A stretch of 64,000 bases of DNA, from positions 97,143,825-97,207,824 of the forward strand of contig NC_080543.1 of NCBI RefSeq assembly GCF_028640845.1. The letters run 5' to 3'. How positions within the stretch are numbered: position 1 is the first letter of the stretch; each line of letters opens with the position of its first letter. Position numbers and translations under genes: made by a program. Of the stretch, positions 45,887 to 57,147 are shown in pieces. Under the pieces are notes generated by a model. It worked only from the letters and a program-made list of their open reading frames with translations. It did no database searches and had not been told where the DNA came from. The stretch is from Ahaetulla prasina (lineage: Eukaryota > Chordata > Lepidosauria > Squamata > Colubridae).

Positions 45887-46118
45887 AGCAATAGCAATAG
45901 CACTTAGACTTATATACCACTTTACAGTGCTTTACAGCCCTCTCTAAGTGGTTTACAGAGTCAGCATACTGCCCCAACAATTTGGGTCCTCATTTTACCA
46001 CCTTGGAAAGATGGAAGGCTGAGTCAACCATGGTGAGTTGACTGGTGAGATTTGAACTGCCAAATTGGAGGTAAGTAACCTGCAGAATTGCACTCTAACC
46101 ACTGCACATCGAGGCTCA
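45887..46118 (-). mobile_element. Sauria-type tRNA SINE
   Basis: On the minus strand: gagcctcgatgtgcagtgg head with a tRNA-like promoter (B-box-like ggttcaaatct-type, seen here as ggtgagatttgaactgcc), body ccttccatctttccaaggtg, tail ending taagtctaagtgctattgc. Duplicated at 51551-51778. It lies about 60 bp upstream of an ASMT exon-2 acceptor. Confidence 0.8.
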
Positions 46119-46174
46119 GTGTACTCACACCTTCTCCTTTTTTTTTTTTTTTACATCTGCTGATTTTTTTCCAG

Positions 46175-46348
46175 ATTATATTTACTGCCAGTCAATTGGG
46201 CATTTTCGATCTGCTGAGAGAGTCAGAAGAACTACTATCCTTTACAACTGTAGCAGAGTACTTGAAGACTAGTCTCAATGGGATGCAGATGCTGCTGGGG
46301 CCTTTGTGGAATTAAAGGTCCTGAAAGTGAAATGGAAGGATGGCAAAG
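46175..46348 (+). pseudogene. ASMT: ASMT copy B exon 2, upstream duplicate (frameshifted)
   Basis: Follows tttttttccag and reads IIFTASQLGIFDLLRESEEL, then LSFTTVAEYLKTSLNGMQM before a shift to LLGPLWN and stop. It is 174 bp, one less than the sister exon at 51833-52007, because a run of five G is four here. The donor position AAAG|GGGATC has lost its GT, as in the sister exon. In ASMT this exon forms part of the N-terminal dimerisation domain. The homopolymer nature of the lesion means a sequencing error is possible. Confidence 0.8.
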
Positions 46349-46414
46349 GGGATCCTGTTAGCAGGAGGAAGCAGTTACATTGTTTTAAAATGAGCAGATA
46401 GCTTTCTGATTCAG

Positions 46415-48090
46415 TTCATTGTTCCTGTTCATACTTGCAGGTGGATAATCAGCTTTTTGACAGATAGGAAACAAGTGAAGCTAGGATAATTTACATCTAC
46501 TATCCAGCAATTAACAGAGGGTCCCCTCAGGGCTGGATGTTTTCTTCATTGCTCTTCTCTCTCTATACCAATGATTGTACCTCAAGGGAATCCTCTGTTA
46601 AAGTATTGAAGTTTTCAGATGGTTCAAAAATCATTAGCGTCATTCAAGATGGCGATGAGTCTTCATATAGATGGGAGGTTGAACAACTGGCCCTATGGTG
46701 CAGCCATCATAATCTGGATCTGAATATGCTTAAAAGGGTAGAGATGAGAGTGTATTTTAGGTGCAGCTCTTCCATTCTAACAATTCCAATCATCCTACCT
46801 TCCATAGAAGATCTGTATATTATATGATCCAATGATCCATTTGTTAAGCTACTGAAGTTCGCAGATGACACAACATTGATTGGTCTCATTCGAGACAATG
46901 ACGAATCCGCATATAGACGAGAGGTCGAACGACTAGCCTTGTGGTGCAACCAAAACAATCTGGAACTGAACACACTCAAAACCGTAGAAATGGTGGTAGA
47001 CTTTAGGAAAAACCCTTCCATACTTCCACCTCTCACAATACTTGACAACACAGTATCAACAGTAGAAACCTTCAAATTTCTGGGTTCCATCATATCGCAA
47101 GATCTCAAATGGACAGCTAACATCAAAAACATCATTAAAAAAGGACAACAAAGAATGTTCTTTCTGCGCCAACTCAGTAAGCTCAAACTGCCCAAGGAGC
47201 TGCTGATCCAATTCTACAGAGGAATTATTGAGTCTGTCATTTGCACCTCTATAACTGTCTGTTTGGTTCTGCAACCCAACAAGAAAACACAGACTTCAGA
47301 GGATAATTAGAACTGCAGAAAAATAATTGCTACCAACTTGCCTTCCATTGAGGACCTGTATACTGCACGAATCAAGAAGAGGGCCGTGAAAATATTTGCA
47401 GATCCCTCATCCTGGACATAAACTGTTTCAACTCCTACCTCAAAACGACGCTATAGAGCACTGCACACCAGAACAACTAGACACAAGAACAGTTTTTTCC
47501 CGAAGGCCATCACTCTGCTAAACAAATAATTCCCTCAACACTGTCAGACTATTTACTGAATCTGCACTACTATTAATCGTTTCATAGTTCCCATCACCAA
47601 TCTCTTTCCACTTATGACTGTATGACTATAACTTGTTGCTGGCAATCCTTATGATTTATATTAATATATTGATTATCAATTGTGTTGTAAATGTTGTACC
47701 TTGATGAACGTATCTTTTCTTTTATGTACACTGAGAGCATATGCACCAAGACAAATTCCTTGTGTGTCCAATCACACTTGGCCAATAAAAATTCTATTCT
47801 ATTCTATTCTATTCTATATTGTATGGGTCAGAAGAAGGGCTGAGAAGGTATCTGCAGACCCGTCACATCCTGGAGATAAACTGTTTCAAGTCTTCCTCTT
47901 GGAATGGTGCTACAGGGCATTTCATGCCAAAACTACTTGACACAGGGACAGGCTTTTCCCTGTGCCATCACTTCCCTGAACACCTAATTCTTAGAATGCT
48001 ATCTAATGTCTGTGTATATTTATTCATATACTGTGGTTGTAGCATTATTATTTATCCTTCTTATTATCTTCTTTACTCCATCTTTTTATT
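46415..48090 (+). mobile_element. Old LINE (Snake1-like family), internally deleted, carrying a young Snake1 copy
   Basis: Frames 46537-46820 (SSLLFSLYTNDCTSRES, KVLKFSDGSKIISVI, QLALWCSHHNLDLNML) and 47820-48000 (VWVRRRAEKVSADPSHPGDK) belong to one polymerase with an internal deletion between them. In the sister duplicate (52090-52740) the two halves are directly joined. The younger insertion is annotated separately. Confidence 0.8.
46822..47814 (+). mobile_element. Young Snake1/L3-type LINE, present in one duplicate only
   Basis: The frame reads DTTLIGLIRDNDESAYRREV, then LALWCNQNNLELNTLKTVEM, STVETFKFLGSIISQDL and LSKLKLPKELLIQFYRGIIE, ending after frameshifts in LHTRTTRHKNSFFPKAITL. Its 3' UTR (tgtacactgagagcatatgc) and (ATTCT)n follow. 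The target duplication tatatt lies at 46816-46821 and 47815-47820. The matching site in the other duplicate (near 52480) is empty, so it inserted after the duplication or the segment lineages split. Confidence 0.92.
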
Positions 48091-48961
48091 GGTAATATTG
48101 TTGTTGTTGTTGTTCATCATACAGCCAGTCAGATATTCAGATTGGGTTTGGCATTTTTGCCTATCTATCGAGTCCTTTCGAAGGATTTGGGATAGGTAGG
48201 TTAGGTGTGGATGTTTAATGGTGTTACAGATATCGTCACAAGATGGAAGATGTTCCGAGTAAAGCCACCTTTTGCAATTGACTGATGGAGAATTTGTCAG
48301 TGCCAATGGTGTTCAAGTGGTGCACCAGTAGTTTTGGAATTGCACGCAAGGTGCCTATTACTATTGATACTACCTTTGCCTCCTTTTGCCACACTTGTTC
48401 TATTTCTATTTGTAGTCTTTGTATTTTGTTATCTTCTCCAGTTCTTTCTCTTCTGTTCTGCTGTCTCCAGGCACTGCCACATCTACTATCCAGACTTTTT
48501 TGTCTTTCTAATAAACAGTTAAGTCTGGGGTGTTATGTGACAGGTGCCTGTCTATTTGAATTTGAAAGTCCCAGAACAATTCAGCTTCTTCATTTTCTAT
48601 TGTTTTATTTTACGGTTCCACTAGTTCTTGCTTGCAGCAAATGATATTTCTGAAAGATTTTCCAGTGCATCATTGTTGCTACTTTGTTATGCTGTTGCTT
48701 GTAGTCAGTCTGTGCAACCTTCTTGCAGCAGCTTACCGAACAGTCTACTGTCCTTCAGCTTCTTTGCATGGGTGGCACTTACTGTCTGTTGCTGTCTTAA
48801 TTCTGGCTTTGTATGCATTTGTTCTTAAGACTTGGTCTTGTGCAGCTAGAATTGGTCCATCAGTCTCTTTCTTCAACTTTCCTGCTCTTAGTCATTGCCA
48901 GACCTTGTTATTATCTGCATTCCCTGGCCATATAGTCTTCCCATGCTTCCATTTTGTTCTT
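48091..48961 (-). mobile_element. R4/Dong-like LINE 3' part (upstream duplicate)
   Basis: Minus-strand pieces read TVDCSVSCCKKVAQTDYKQQ then HNKVATMMHWKIFQKYHLL (a cysteine/histidine motif), and nearer the 3' end IVIGTLRAIPKLLVHHL and ISQLQKVALLGTSSIL, followed by an (AAC)n tail at 48099-48114. These are typical C-terminal segments of LINEs with a restriction-like endonuclease (R2/R4 group). Frameshifts are frequent. The group name is from motif memory and uncertain. It is cut at 48961 by the Gypsy fragment. Confidence 0.6.
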
Positions 48962-49583
48962 CAATGTTTTGAGGCTTTTCCTCAGGGCGCCATGTATGCG
49001 CTGATGGACTCGCCTTCGCTGTCTGCCCCGAATTCAAAACTGCTGCACATACTTGGATGGCATTGGTGCAAAATGGGCTTTCAAAGGTCTGCAGAGTTTG
49101 CCACGGTACCGACTGTACCGGCGTTGGCTCAGCCAGGATTCTGCGGTGTCGAAAACTTCTGGACCGCAGTGGCTCAGGAAATAGGCTCGCTTCCTGTTGT
49201 CTGAGACTCCTGAAGTTCGTTCGGAGGAAACACTCAAACGAGCCATGTATGACCCCCATTTTTCCTTAGCTGGGTCGAATGGCGCTGGCGGTGTGTAGCC
49301 GGACATCGCTGCTTTCCGCCCTTGTTTTGCTGGGTTCGCGCCTTCCTGGTGAGTTCAGCTCTTTTCCTGGCGCTCTTAGCCTCGAGATCCCACCTTCGTC
49401 ACCAGTGTTAGATTCGGGCAATAACGAGGCAGGAGACCAGGATAGTGACAACAGCTCTTTACTATATGGTGAACCCAGCAACCAGTGCTGGGAAAAACCT
49501 CTCCTTATATACAGTTTAGCCGGTGGCTTCAACCAATCAGCAACGTGCTATTTTCCCGCCAAAACTTTTAAAGATACATTACA
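48962..49583 (-). mobile_element. Truncated Ty3/Gypsy-like element E3 (5' LTR plus gag start)
   Basis: On the minus strand: LTR (49583-49406), primer-site region ctggtgacgaaggtgggatc, and a gag start (MSGYTPPAPFDPAKEKWGSY) that soon frameshifts and stops at 48962. It belongs to the same family as E1 and E2, in opposite orientation. No 3' LTR is present. Its LTR end coincides with the start of the second duplicate, sharing only aca with the original left flank at 43927. Confidence 0.88.
49406..49583 (-). repeat. E3 LTR (178 bp, minus strand)
   Basis: TGTTAGATTCGGG..GATACATTACA in the given orientation, the reverse of the E1/E2 LTR. Confidence 0.9.
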
Positions 49584-50301
49584 TCAGTGTTGGCAAAATA
49601 TTACAGCAAGAGATATTGTTTGTTATTAAGAATAGTCACGCAGGATTTATAAAAACTAGGCTTCTGCTATTAGGTAATATTGAAAGATCTACAAGAGTAG
49701 TTCATAGTTCAGTTGAACACAAATTGGTTTTATCTGAAGACAACATTCTTTTGTTTATTTTTAAACCACATACAATTACCTCAGTATTGATGCAATAGAT
49801 AGAAGCCTTTAGTAAAATACTATATTAAATGTTCCAAATTGTAATCAATGTCAATCGGTGAAAATTTGGCAAATCCTTCATCAATTCTGTATTTGTACTA
49901 AATCATTATATTTGGTGTACCAAAAGATATAACTCACTTAGTAACTTTTAATATAGGTAAAATATGGAGACAGGTTTCTTCAGATAATGATTAATGAGAA
50001 TTATTAAACTTTACGATTTGGTGAATACTCGAAAAAATGAATATTATTCCCAGATTAGTTTTTATTCTGAGGGAATACAGTTTGTATTTGGAATATTTTC
50101 ATAAAATAATTTATTTAGGAATTTCTGTGGGGTTCCTTGATTCTCAGAATTTCTTTACGAAAATGCATCAATTAATGAAGGAGGATTTTGTTTTCTGAAT
50201 CTGAAGTCATGTCACTATACTTACCTATTGTATGAAATATTGAAAACCAACAATTGGTGTTAATTTTCTAATTGAGCAATTTTGGGATTGACAGATACAG
50301 A

Positions 50302-50302
50302 T

Positions 50303-50375
<73 letters not shown>

Positions 50376-50388
50376 TTAGATAGATAGG
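50302..50388. repeat. (GATA)n array, downstream copy
   Basis: About 21 units with one gttagata interruption; five or so units longer than the array at 44656. Confidence 0.95.
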
Positions 50389-51550
50389 CAGACAGATGAT
50401 AGAGCACCTTTAGTGGAAATAAATGTTACAGAATGCATCTATTAAAAAAGATTCAATCCTTTTTCCCTTCCTAATTTAACTTTATCAGGAAACCCAACTA
50501 TAAAAAGTTGGGGAAAAGATTGTCAGAAACAATCGTTTGTCAAGTTTTAGGAAAAGGTAGTGAATTATATAAATATGATTGTACAACAAAAGCTAACATT
50601 TTCAGAGAATAATATTATCTTGAATCACATATATAATACATGGAATTAGTTAAAAGGACAATGTAAAGGGATTCTTGGAACCTCTTTTATGTCCAAAAGA
50701 CTAATTTGCAGCATTGGAAAGCTGTTTATTCAATAGATTGAAGATCTGATAGTACTTGCTATTTATGAGAAGACTGAATATAGACATGGACTTTGTATGG
50801 ACAGGTATAATGAAATATGGGACTCATTTATACAAAATACAATAAGTTAAAATGATAGTCATATATATGTATTAAACATTTATTAATACATATGTATACC
50901 TTTATTTATGTATGTATTAAAAAATTTATGCATAAGTAAATAATATTGGCATTAGATCATTAAAAATAGAATTGTAACTGTTTACAGTTACTGTTTACAG
51001 TTACAGTGAATTATATTATTTTTGGTTGTATTTATTTCACAAAGAAATGTTCATTTTCCCTCTTTTTTGGCAAACTGTATATTTTCATCATTATCTTTCT
51101 CTTTTGCTTCTTTTCTTTCTCTATAATTTTAATGTAAATTAAAAATTAAAAATGTTCTCCCACAATCCTTAACCACTGAATGCTTTCTTTCAGTGTACAT
51201 GTGTCTCTTTCTAGCTGTTTCCCCATGGATTAGCTAAACAAGCCAAGCAGTGAAAAGAGAAGTAAACTTAGAAATGCCATTTGTTGCTACACTTAATTTT
51301 ATTTATATATTTATAAAATTTATATGCCATCCATCTTGCACTGGGCTGTTAATCATTCCAGACTGAATGGATATGGTTGTTCAAAGGTGTCTATCTACAA
51401 GCCAATTTTTTTCTCTTGCTCATCAACAACACTTACAGTGGGCAAGTTTGGTTGCCATACATAATCATGCCTGGTTTCTAGAGAACATCATTCTCTGGAG
51501 TGTGAATATGATTCTTTGTGTGATCTGGAACTCTCAAAAGTTTACTTTGT

Positions 51551-51778
51551 AGCAATATAATAGCATTAGACTTATATACCACTTTACAGTGCTTTACAGC
51601 CCTCTCTAAGTGGTTTACAAGTCAACACTGCCCCAACAATTTGGGTCCTCATTTTACCACCTTGGAAAGATGGAAGGCTGAGTCAACCATGGTGAGTTGA
51701 CTGGTGAGATTTGAACTGCCAAATTGGAGGTAAGTAACCTGCAGAATTGCACTCTAACCACTGCACATCGAGGCTCAG
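51551..51778 (-). mobile_element. Sauria-type tRNA SINE (duplicate)
   Basis: Copy of 45887-46118 with short losses, for example tttacaagtcaacactg against tttacagagtcagcatactg. Confidence 0.8.
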
Positions 51779-51832
51779 TGTACTCACACCTTCTCCTTTT
51801 TTTTTTTTTTACATCTGCTGATTTTTTTCCAG

Positions 51833-52007
51833 ATTATATTTACTGCCAGTCAATTGGGCATTTTCGATCTGCTGAGAGAGTCAGAGGAACTACTATCCTT
51901 TACAACTGTAGCAGAGTACTTCAAGATCAGTCTCAATGGGATGCAGATGCTGCTGGGGGCCTTTGTGGAGTTAAAGGTCCTGAAAGTGAAATGGAAGGAT
52001 GGCAAAG
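51833..52007 (+). CDS. ASMT: ASMT copy B exon 2, downstream duplicate (open frame)
   Basis: A 175-bp exon after tttttttccag, entering in phase 0 and leaving in phase 1, the same exit phase as copy 1 exon 2 and the one required by exon 3. It encodes IIFTASQLGIFDLLRESEEL, LSFTTVAEYFKISLNGMQM and LLGAFVELKVLKVKWKDGKG, which fits vertebrate ASMT from FTACELGVFDLL onward. The donor is AAAG|GGGATC, lacking the GT that copy 1 keeps. The next GT (CCT|GTTAGC) would change the phase. So the exon is open but probably cannot be spliced normally to exon 3 at 58432. Confidence 0.8.
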
Positions 52008-52089
52008 GGGATCCTGTTAGCAGGAGGAAGCAGTTACATTGTTTTAAAATGAGCAGATAGCTTTCTGATTCAGTTCATTGTGCCTGTTC

Positions 52090-52745
52090 ATACTTGCAGG
52101 TGGATAATCAGCTTTTTGACAGATAGGAAACAAGTGAAGCTAGGATAATTTACATCTACTATCCGGCAATTAACAGAGGGTCCCCTCAGGGCTGGATGTT
52201 TTCTTCATTGCTCTTCTCTCTCTATACCAATGATTGTACCTCAAGGGAATCCTCTGTTAAAGTATTGAAGTTTTCAGATGGTTCAAAAGTCATTAGCGTC
52301 ATTCAAGATGGCAATGAGTCTTCATATAGATGGGAGGTTGAACAACTGGCCCTGTGGTGCAGCCATCATAATCTGGATCTGAATATGCTTAAAAGGGTAG
52401 AGATGAGAGTGTATTTTAGGTGCAGCTCTTCCATTCTAACAATTCCAATCATCCTACCTTCCATAGAAGATCTGTATATTGTATGGGTCAGAAGGAGGGC
52501 TGAGAAGATATCTGCAGACCCGTCACATCCTGGAGATAAATTGTTTCAAGTCTTCCTCTTGGAATGATGCTACAGGGCATTTCATGCCAAAACTACTTGA
52601 CACAGGGACAGGTTTTTCCCTGTGCCATCACTTCCCTGAACACCTAATTCTTAGAATGCTATCTAATGTCTGTGTATATTTATTCATATACTGTGGTTGT
52701 AGCATTATTATTTATCCTTCTTATTATCTTCTTTACTCCATCTTT
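52090..52745 (+). mobile_element. Old Snake1-like LINE, internally deleted (duplicate without insertion)
   Basis: The frame 52196-52567 reads through LFSLYTNDCTSRES, LKFSDGSKVISVIQ and LPSIEDLYIVWVRRRAEKIS without interruption. It is the pre-insertion form of 46415-48090. Confidence 0.82.
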
Positions 52746-52881
52746 TTATTGGTAATATTGTTGTTGTTGTTGTTCATCATACAGCCAGTCAGATATTCAG
52801 ATTGGGTTTGGCATTTTTGCCTATCTATCGAGTCCTTTCGAAGGTAGGTTAGGTGTGGATGTTTAATGGTGTTACAGATAT
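52746..52881 (-). mobile_element. R4/Dong-like LINE 3' end (left of E2)
   Basis: The (AAC)n tail and last coding stretch, as at 48091-48236. The rest of this LINE lies beyond E2 at 57338. Confidence 0.6.
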
Positions 52882-53071
52882 TGTAATGTATCTTTAAGAG
52901 TTGTGGAGGGAAAACTGAGCGGGAAAAAGCACGTTGCTGATTGGATGAAGCCTCTGGCTAAACTGTATATAAAGAGAAGGTTTTCCCAGCCCGGGTTGCT
53001 GGGTTCACCATATAGTAAAGAGCTGTTGTCACTATCCTGGTCTCCTGCCTCGTTATTGCCCGAATCTAACA
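52882..53071 (+). repeat. E2 5' LTR (190 bp)
   Basis: TGTAATGTATC..GAATCTAACA with a TATA-like ctgtatataaag. One difference from the 3' LTR. Confidence 0.95.
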
Positions 53072-53170
53072 CTGGCGACGAGGATGGGATCTCGAGGCTA
53101 AGAGCGCCAGGAAAAGAGCTGAACTCACCAGGAAGAGGCGAACCCAGCAAACAAGGGGCGGAAAGCAGCG

Positions 53171-56100
53171 ATGTCCGGCTACACACCGCCAGCGCCATTC
53201 GACCCAGCTAAGGAAAAATGGGGTCATACATGGCTCGTTCGAGTGTTTCCTGAGTGAAACGAACTTCAAGGAGTTTCAGACAACAGGAAATGAGCGTATT
53301 TCCTGAGCCACTGCGGTCCAGAAGTTTTCGACACGAGAATCCCTGGCGAGCCAACGCCGTACAGTCGGTACCGTGGCAAACTCTGCAGACTTTATTGAAA
53401 GCCCATTATGCACCAACGCCTCCAAATATGTGCAACGGTTGAATTCGGGAGCGCAGACAGCAGGGCGAGTCCATCAGCGCATACATGGCCGCCCTGAGGA
53501 AAGCCTCAAAACATTGTGAGTACCGAGACTTGGATGAGGCATTGCTGGAGCAACTCATCCGGGGTCAGGGACATCCGTTTGCGGGCGGCTGCTATCCAAA
53601 AGCAACCTAACGCTGGCAAACGCCTTGGACGAAGCCAGGGCTCACGAGATGTCTACCCAAGCGGCGGAAACCCTACAAAAGCAGGTCGCACCAACGGCTG
53701 GTGTGAAATCAACCCCGGTCCACAATGAACAGGTCCAGGCCGAATCGGACGGTGAGGAGGAGGAAGGAGTCTTCCACACCGGGAGGCGGAGAAAGAAGAC
53801 CGGGTGACTGCGCGAGTTATGGAGGGCAACACCAACGACAACAATGCAGATTTAAGGATGCAACTTGTCGGCGGTAAAGAAGGAAGGGCACCTAGCACAG
53901 GTCTGTCGAGCACCCCAACCTTCCTGCCAAAAATTCAACCCGACCAACCAGAGCGCGGGAACGGCGAAGCGGTCCGTGATTGGTCAATTCAAAAAAGGCG
54001 CGAAGTTGAATCAGACTGTCGTGAGAGTGGGTCACGCAACAACACGCCTAGAAAAAATCTTTACAAAGCAAAGATTGAGGGGTGCCGTGCCGATTGGAGG
54101 TGGACACCGGCTCAGCGATCACGATCATGTCCTGGGACACTCTCGTGAAAGCCTTACCCGCCATCGCGCGCAAGCTGAAAACACAGAAATTAAAGGTACA
54201 AGACTACCAAGGAATCGCATCCCTGTTCGAGGGGTAGCGTCCGTCCGCCGAGTATGGACAATACGAAAACTCTGCCCATCACCACCGTCAATGGGACCAT
54301 GCTAAGCTAGTTGGGAATGGACTGGTTCGGAGCACTGGTCATGAGAGTGAGCGAAATCTTCATAAACGAAGTCGACCTCAAAGACGCACTCATGAAGAAT
54401 TTGGGGACGTTTCAGAGACTGCCTGGGCAAGTACACGGGACCCCTATTTCTTTTAACTTAGACCCCAAGTTGCCCTATCCGTCTAAAGGCTAGGAGGGTC
54501 CGTCGCCCTAAAGCCCAGGATTGACCGGGAACTGGACAAGCTAGTAAACCAGGGAATTCTAGTGCCAGTTGACCATGCTAAGTGGGAGACCCCTATAGTC
54601 ACCCCAGTCAAACCGGACGGGTCGGTCCGGATTTGCGCTGACTATAAGGCAACGCTTAACAAAGCGTTGCAAAAGAGTGCTTACCCCGTCCCGGTGGTAC
54701 AGCACTTACTGCACTCAATGGGGCAAGGGCAAGTTTTTGCCAAGTTAGACTTGGCCCAAGCCTATCAACAGCTGTAGATAGCAGCACAGCCAAGCGCAGA
54801 CAATTGTGACTACAGAGGGCTTTTAAGTGTACCCGGTTACAGTTTGGGGTTAGTGTGGCTCCAGGGTTATTTCAGAACCTAATGGAGCGGCTACTGCAGG
54901 GACTACCAGGGGTGGTACCATACTTTGACGATGTACTGGTATCCGCTGAGAACCTAGAGGAATTAGGGGTAAGGCTGCGAAAAGTTTTGGGCATTTTCCG
55001 GTCTGCCGGTCTCACAGTTAAACTGAACAAATGCCAGATCGGGGTTGAGTCTGTGGAATTCCTGGGCTACCGGATAGACAGGAAGGATTCACCCACTGAG
55101 ACAAAGGTACGGGCCATCAGGAAGGCCCGGTTCCAAAGAACAAAACAGAGTTGCAGGCATTCTTAGGTCTGGTAATTCTACGCGGTATTCTTAAGGAATA
55201 AGGCAACAGTAGCCGAGCCGCTGCATAAATTACTAGCAAAGACGGCTGCATGGTCTTGGGGAAAGGCGGAAGCTAGGGCATTCAAGGGGTAAAGAATCTC
55301 CCATCGAGTGATAGCCTCCTTATCCAATACAATGGCACGCCATTGGTGTTGTTGCGATGCATCTCCCTATGGGGTGGGGCTGTGCTCAGCCACAGGTTGC
55401 CAAATGGCACAGAAGCCCCTATTGCATACTACTCCCGAACCATGTCATCAACTGAAAGGAATTATAGCCAGCTTGATAAGGAAGCCTTGGCTATAGTCTC
55501 AGGAGTAAAGAAATTCCATGAATATGTATTTGGTCGTGATTTGAAATCATCACGGACCATAGACCTTGCTAGGCCTGTTGGCAGGCGACGCCCAACGCCC
55601 GTGGCACTTTCGCCCAGACTGACCAGATGGACTATCTTCCTGGCAGCTATTCTTACAAATTACTACACCGGCCAGGAAGGAATTAGGGCATGCAGACGCC
55701 TGAGCAGATGCCCGTTACCAGAGACTATCGAAGACCCCACTCCGGGGACACCAGTTCTGCTAATTGACTCTTGGGACTCTGGCCCAGTCACATCCAAAGA
55801 GGTGGCTCGGCTTCGTATAAGGACATTACAATAAGGACTGTAATTGGTTGGGTACAGCTGCGCCGGGCGGCTGCTTTAAGAGTTTGTAAAACGTGGGAAC
55901 TCTCGCTCAAGGGGTGCCTGCTATGGGGGATCAGTGGTGATCCCGGAGAAATTGAGGAAAAGGTATTGATCCTTCACGAGGGCCACCCAGGGATCGTGAG
56001 AATGAAGGGTCTAGCGAGAAGCTATGTGTGGTGGCCCTTAATGGACACGGAAATTGCTGAAAGGGTAGGAAATGCCAGGCCTGCCAGGAGTCCAGACCGC

Positions 56101-57130
56101 TACCCCAACGGCCCGATTCGAATGGGAGAGACCCCAGGGCCCTTGGTCTAGGATCCATATCGATTTTGCCGGCCCTTCCACGGCCAAACCTTTCTGGTAG
56201 TAGTCGATGCCTACTCCAAATGGCTGGAAATCATTCTCATGAGATCCATGACAGCCGAGGCCGTGATTTCAGTCCCACGGCACCTATTTGTAACCCACGG
56301 GTTGCCCGACACTTTAGTCTCCGATAACGCCCGCAATTCACGGCAACCCAGTTTGAGGGTACTTGGCAGAGGAGGGCATCCGCATGTCCTCTCGGCGCCT
56401 TTCCACCCTGCGAACGGCCTTGCAGAACGCTTGCTCGGAGCGCAAAGGAAGCATTGTCCAGAATCAGGCCAGGCGATTGGCAAACAAAATCGATACATTC
56501 CTAGCAGTCCAACACAGAACCCCTGTGTAACAACTGGCGCAGCCCGCAGAGCTATTAATGGGTCGGAAGCTTAGGTGCCCACTAGACCGTTTAAACCCAA
56601 ACTACACACCAGACGGTTACAAAGGGGCACACGGTAAAACAAGAGGATGGCAGTAGGCAACCTAGTGTGGGCACACAACTACAGCGAGGCCCGACCTGGT
56701 TAGCAGGAAAAATCCTAGAAATAACAGGACCAAAATCATATCTAGTAGAGATAGAGGATGGCCGGGTATGGAAGCGCCACATAGACCAAATAAGGAAACG
56801 ATAACCGTAAATCAGAATCAGATAAACAGGCCCTGACTATCAATGTTTGAATACACAGCTGACTCAAACCCGGGGCAAACGCGGGACTTATCTGAGTTCC
56901 TGGAGGTCCAGCGACGCCAATCGGTTCCTCCTGAAAACAGCAGGGACGACTCTGCAAATAATCCAGGGCCGGATGGCCTAGAGGAGGAATAAACAGTCCC
57001 TCCGGTCAGCTCGACTCACTCCCAGAAAATGAATTGCGCAGGTCCGAAAGAGTCAGGAGACGCCCAGTCTACTTGCGTGATTATGTTGAAAAATAAGATG
57101 TTAATTCTATGTAAATATTGGTAAAGTGCT
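53171..57130 (+). pseudogene. E2 gag-pol, multiply frameshifted
   Basis: Recognisable parts in order are the gag start, gag linker (EARAHEMSTQAAETLQKQ), RT (VDHAKWETPIVTPVKPDG, FAKLDLAQAYQQL; then APGLFQNLMERL and YFDDVLVSAENLEEL), RNase H (YYSRTMSSTERNYSQLDKEA, VKKFHEYVFGRD) and integrase (HPGIVRMKGLARSYVWWPL, AEAVISVPRHLFVTHGLPD). At least ten frame changes are needed. It retains YFDD-flanking residues and VEFLGYRID that E1 has lost. Confidence 0.88.
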
Positions 57131-57147
57131 TTCTGGGAGGGAAGGAG

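Larger units (their letters stand above)
43927..49583. repeat. Segmental duplication, upstream copy
   Basis: From acatcagtgttggcaaaata onward the sequence recurs at 49581 with an offset of 5654 bp and very high identity. It carries a (GATA)n array, a Sauria SINE, an ASMT exon 2, an old LINE with a younger Snake1 insertion, an R4-like LINE and a truncated Gypsy LTR at its right end. Between 44723 and 45886 I recognise nothing beyond short AT-rich repeats. Confidence 0.93.

Noticed and set aside
48285..48828. Hydrophobic, membrane-protein-like open frames (also 57394-57750)
   Set aside because: They are plus-strand shadows of a minus-strand R4-like LINE; T-rich antisense of an A-rich coding strand gives Phe/Leu-rich frames.
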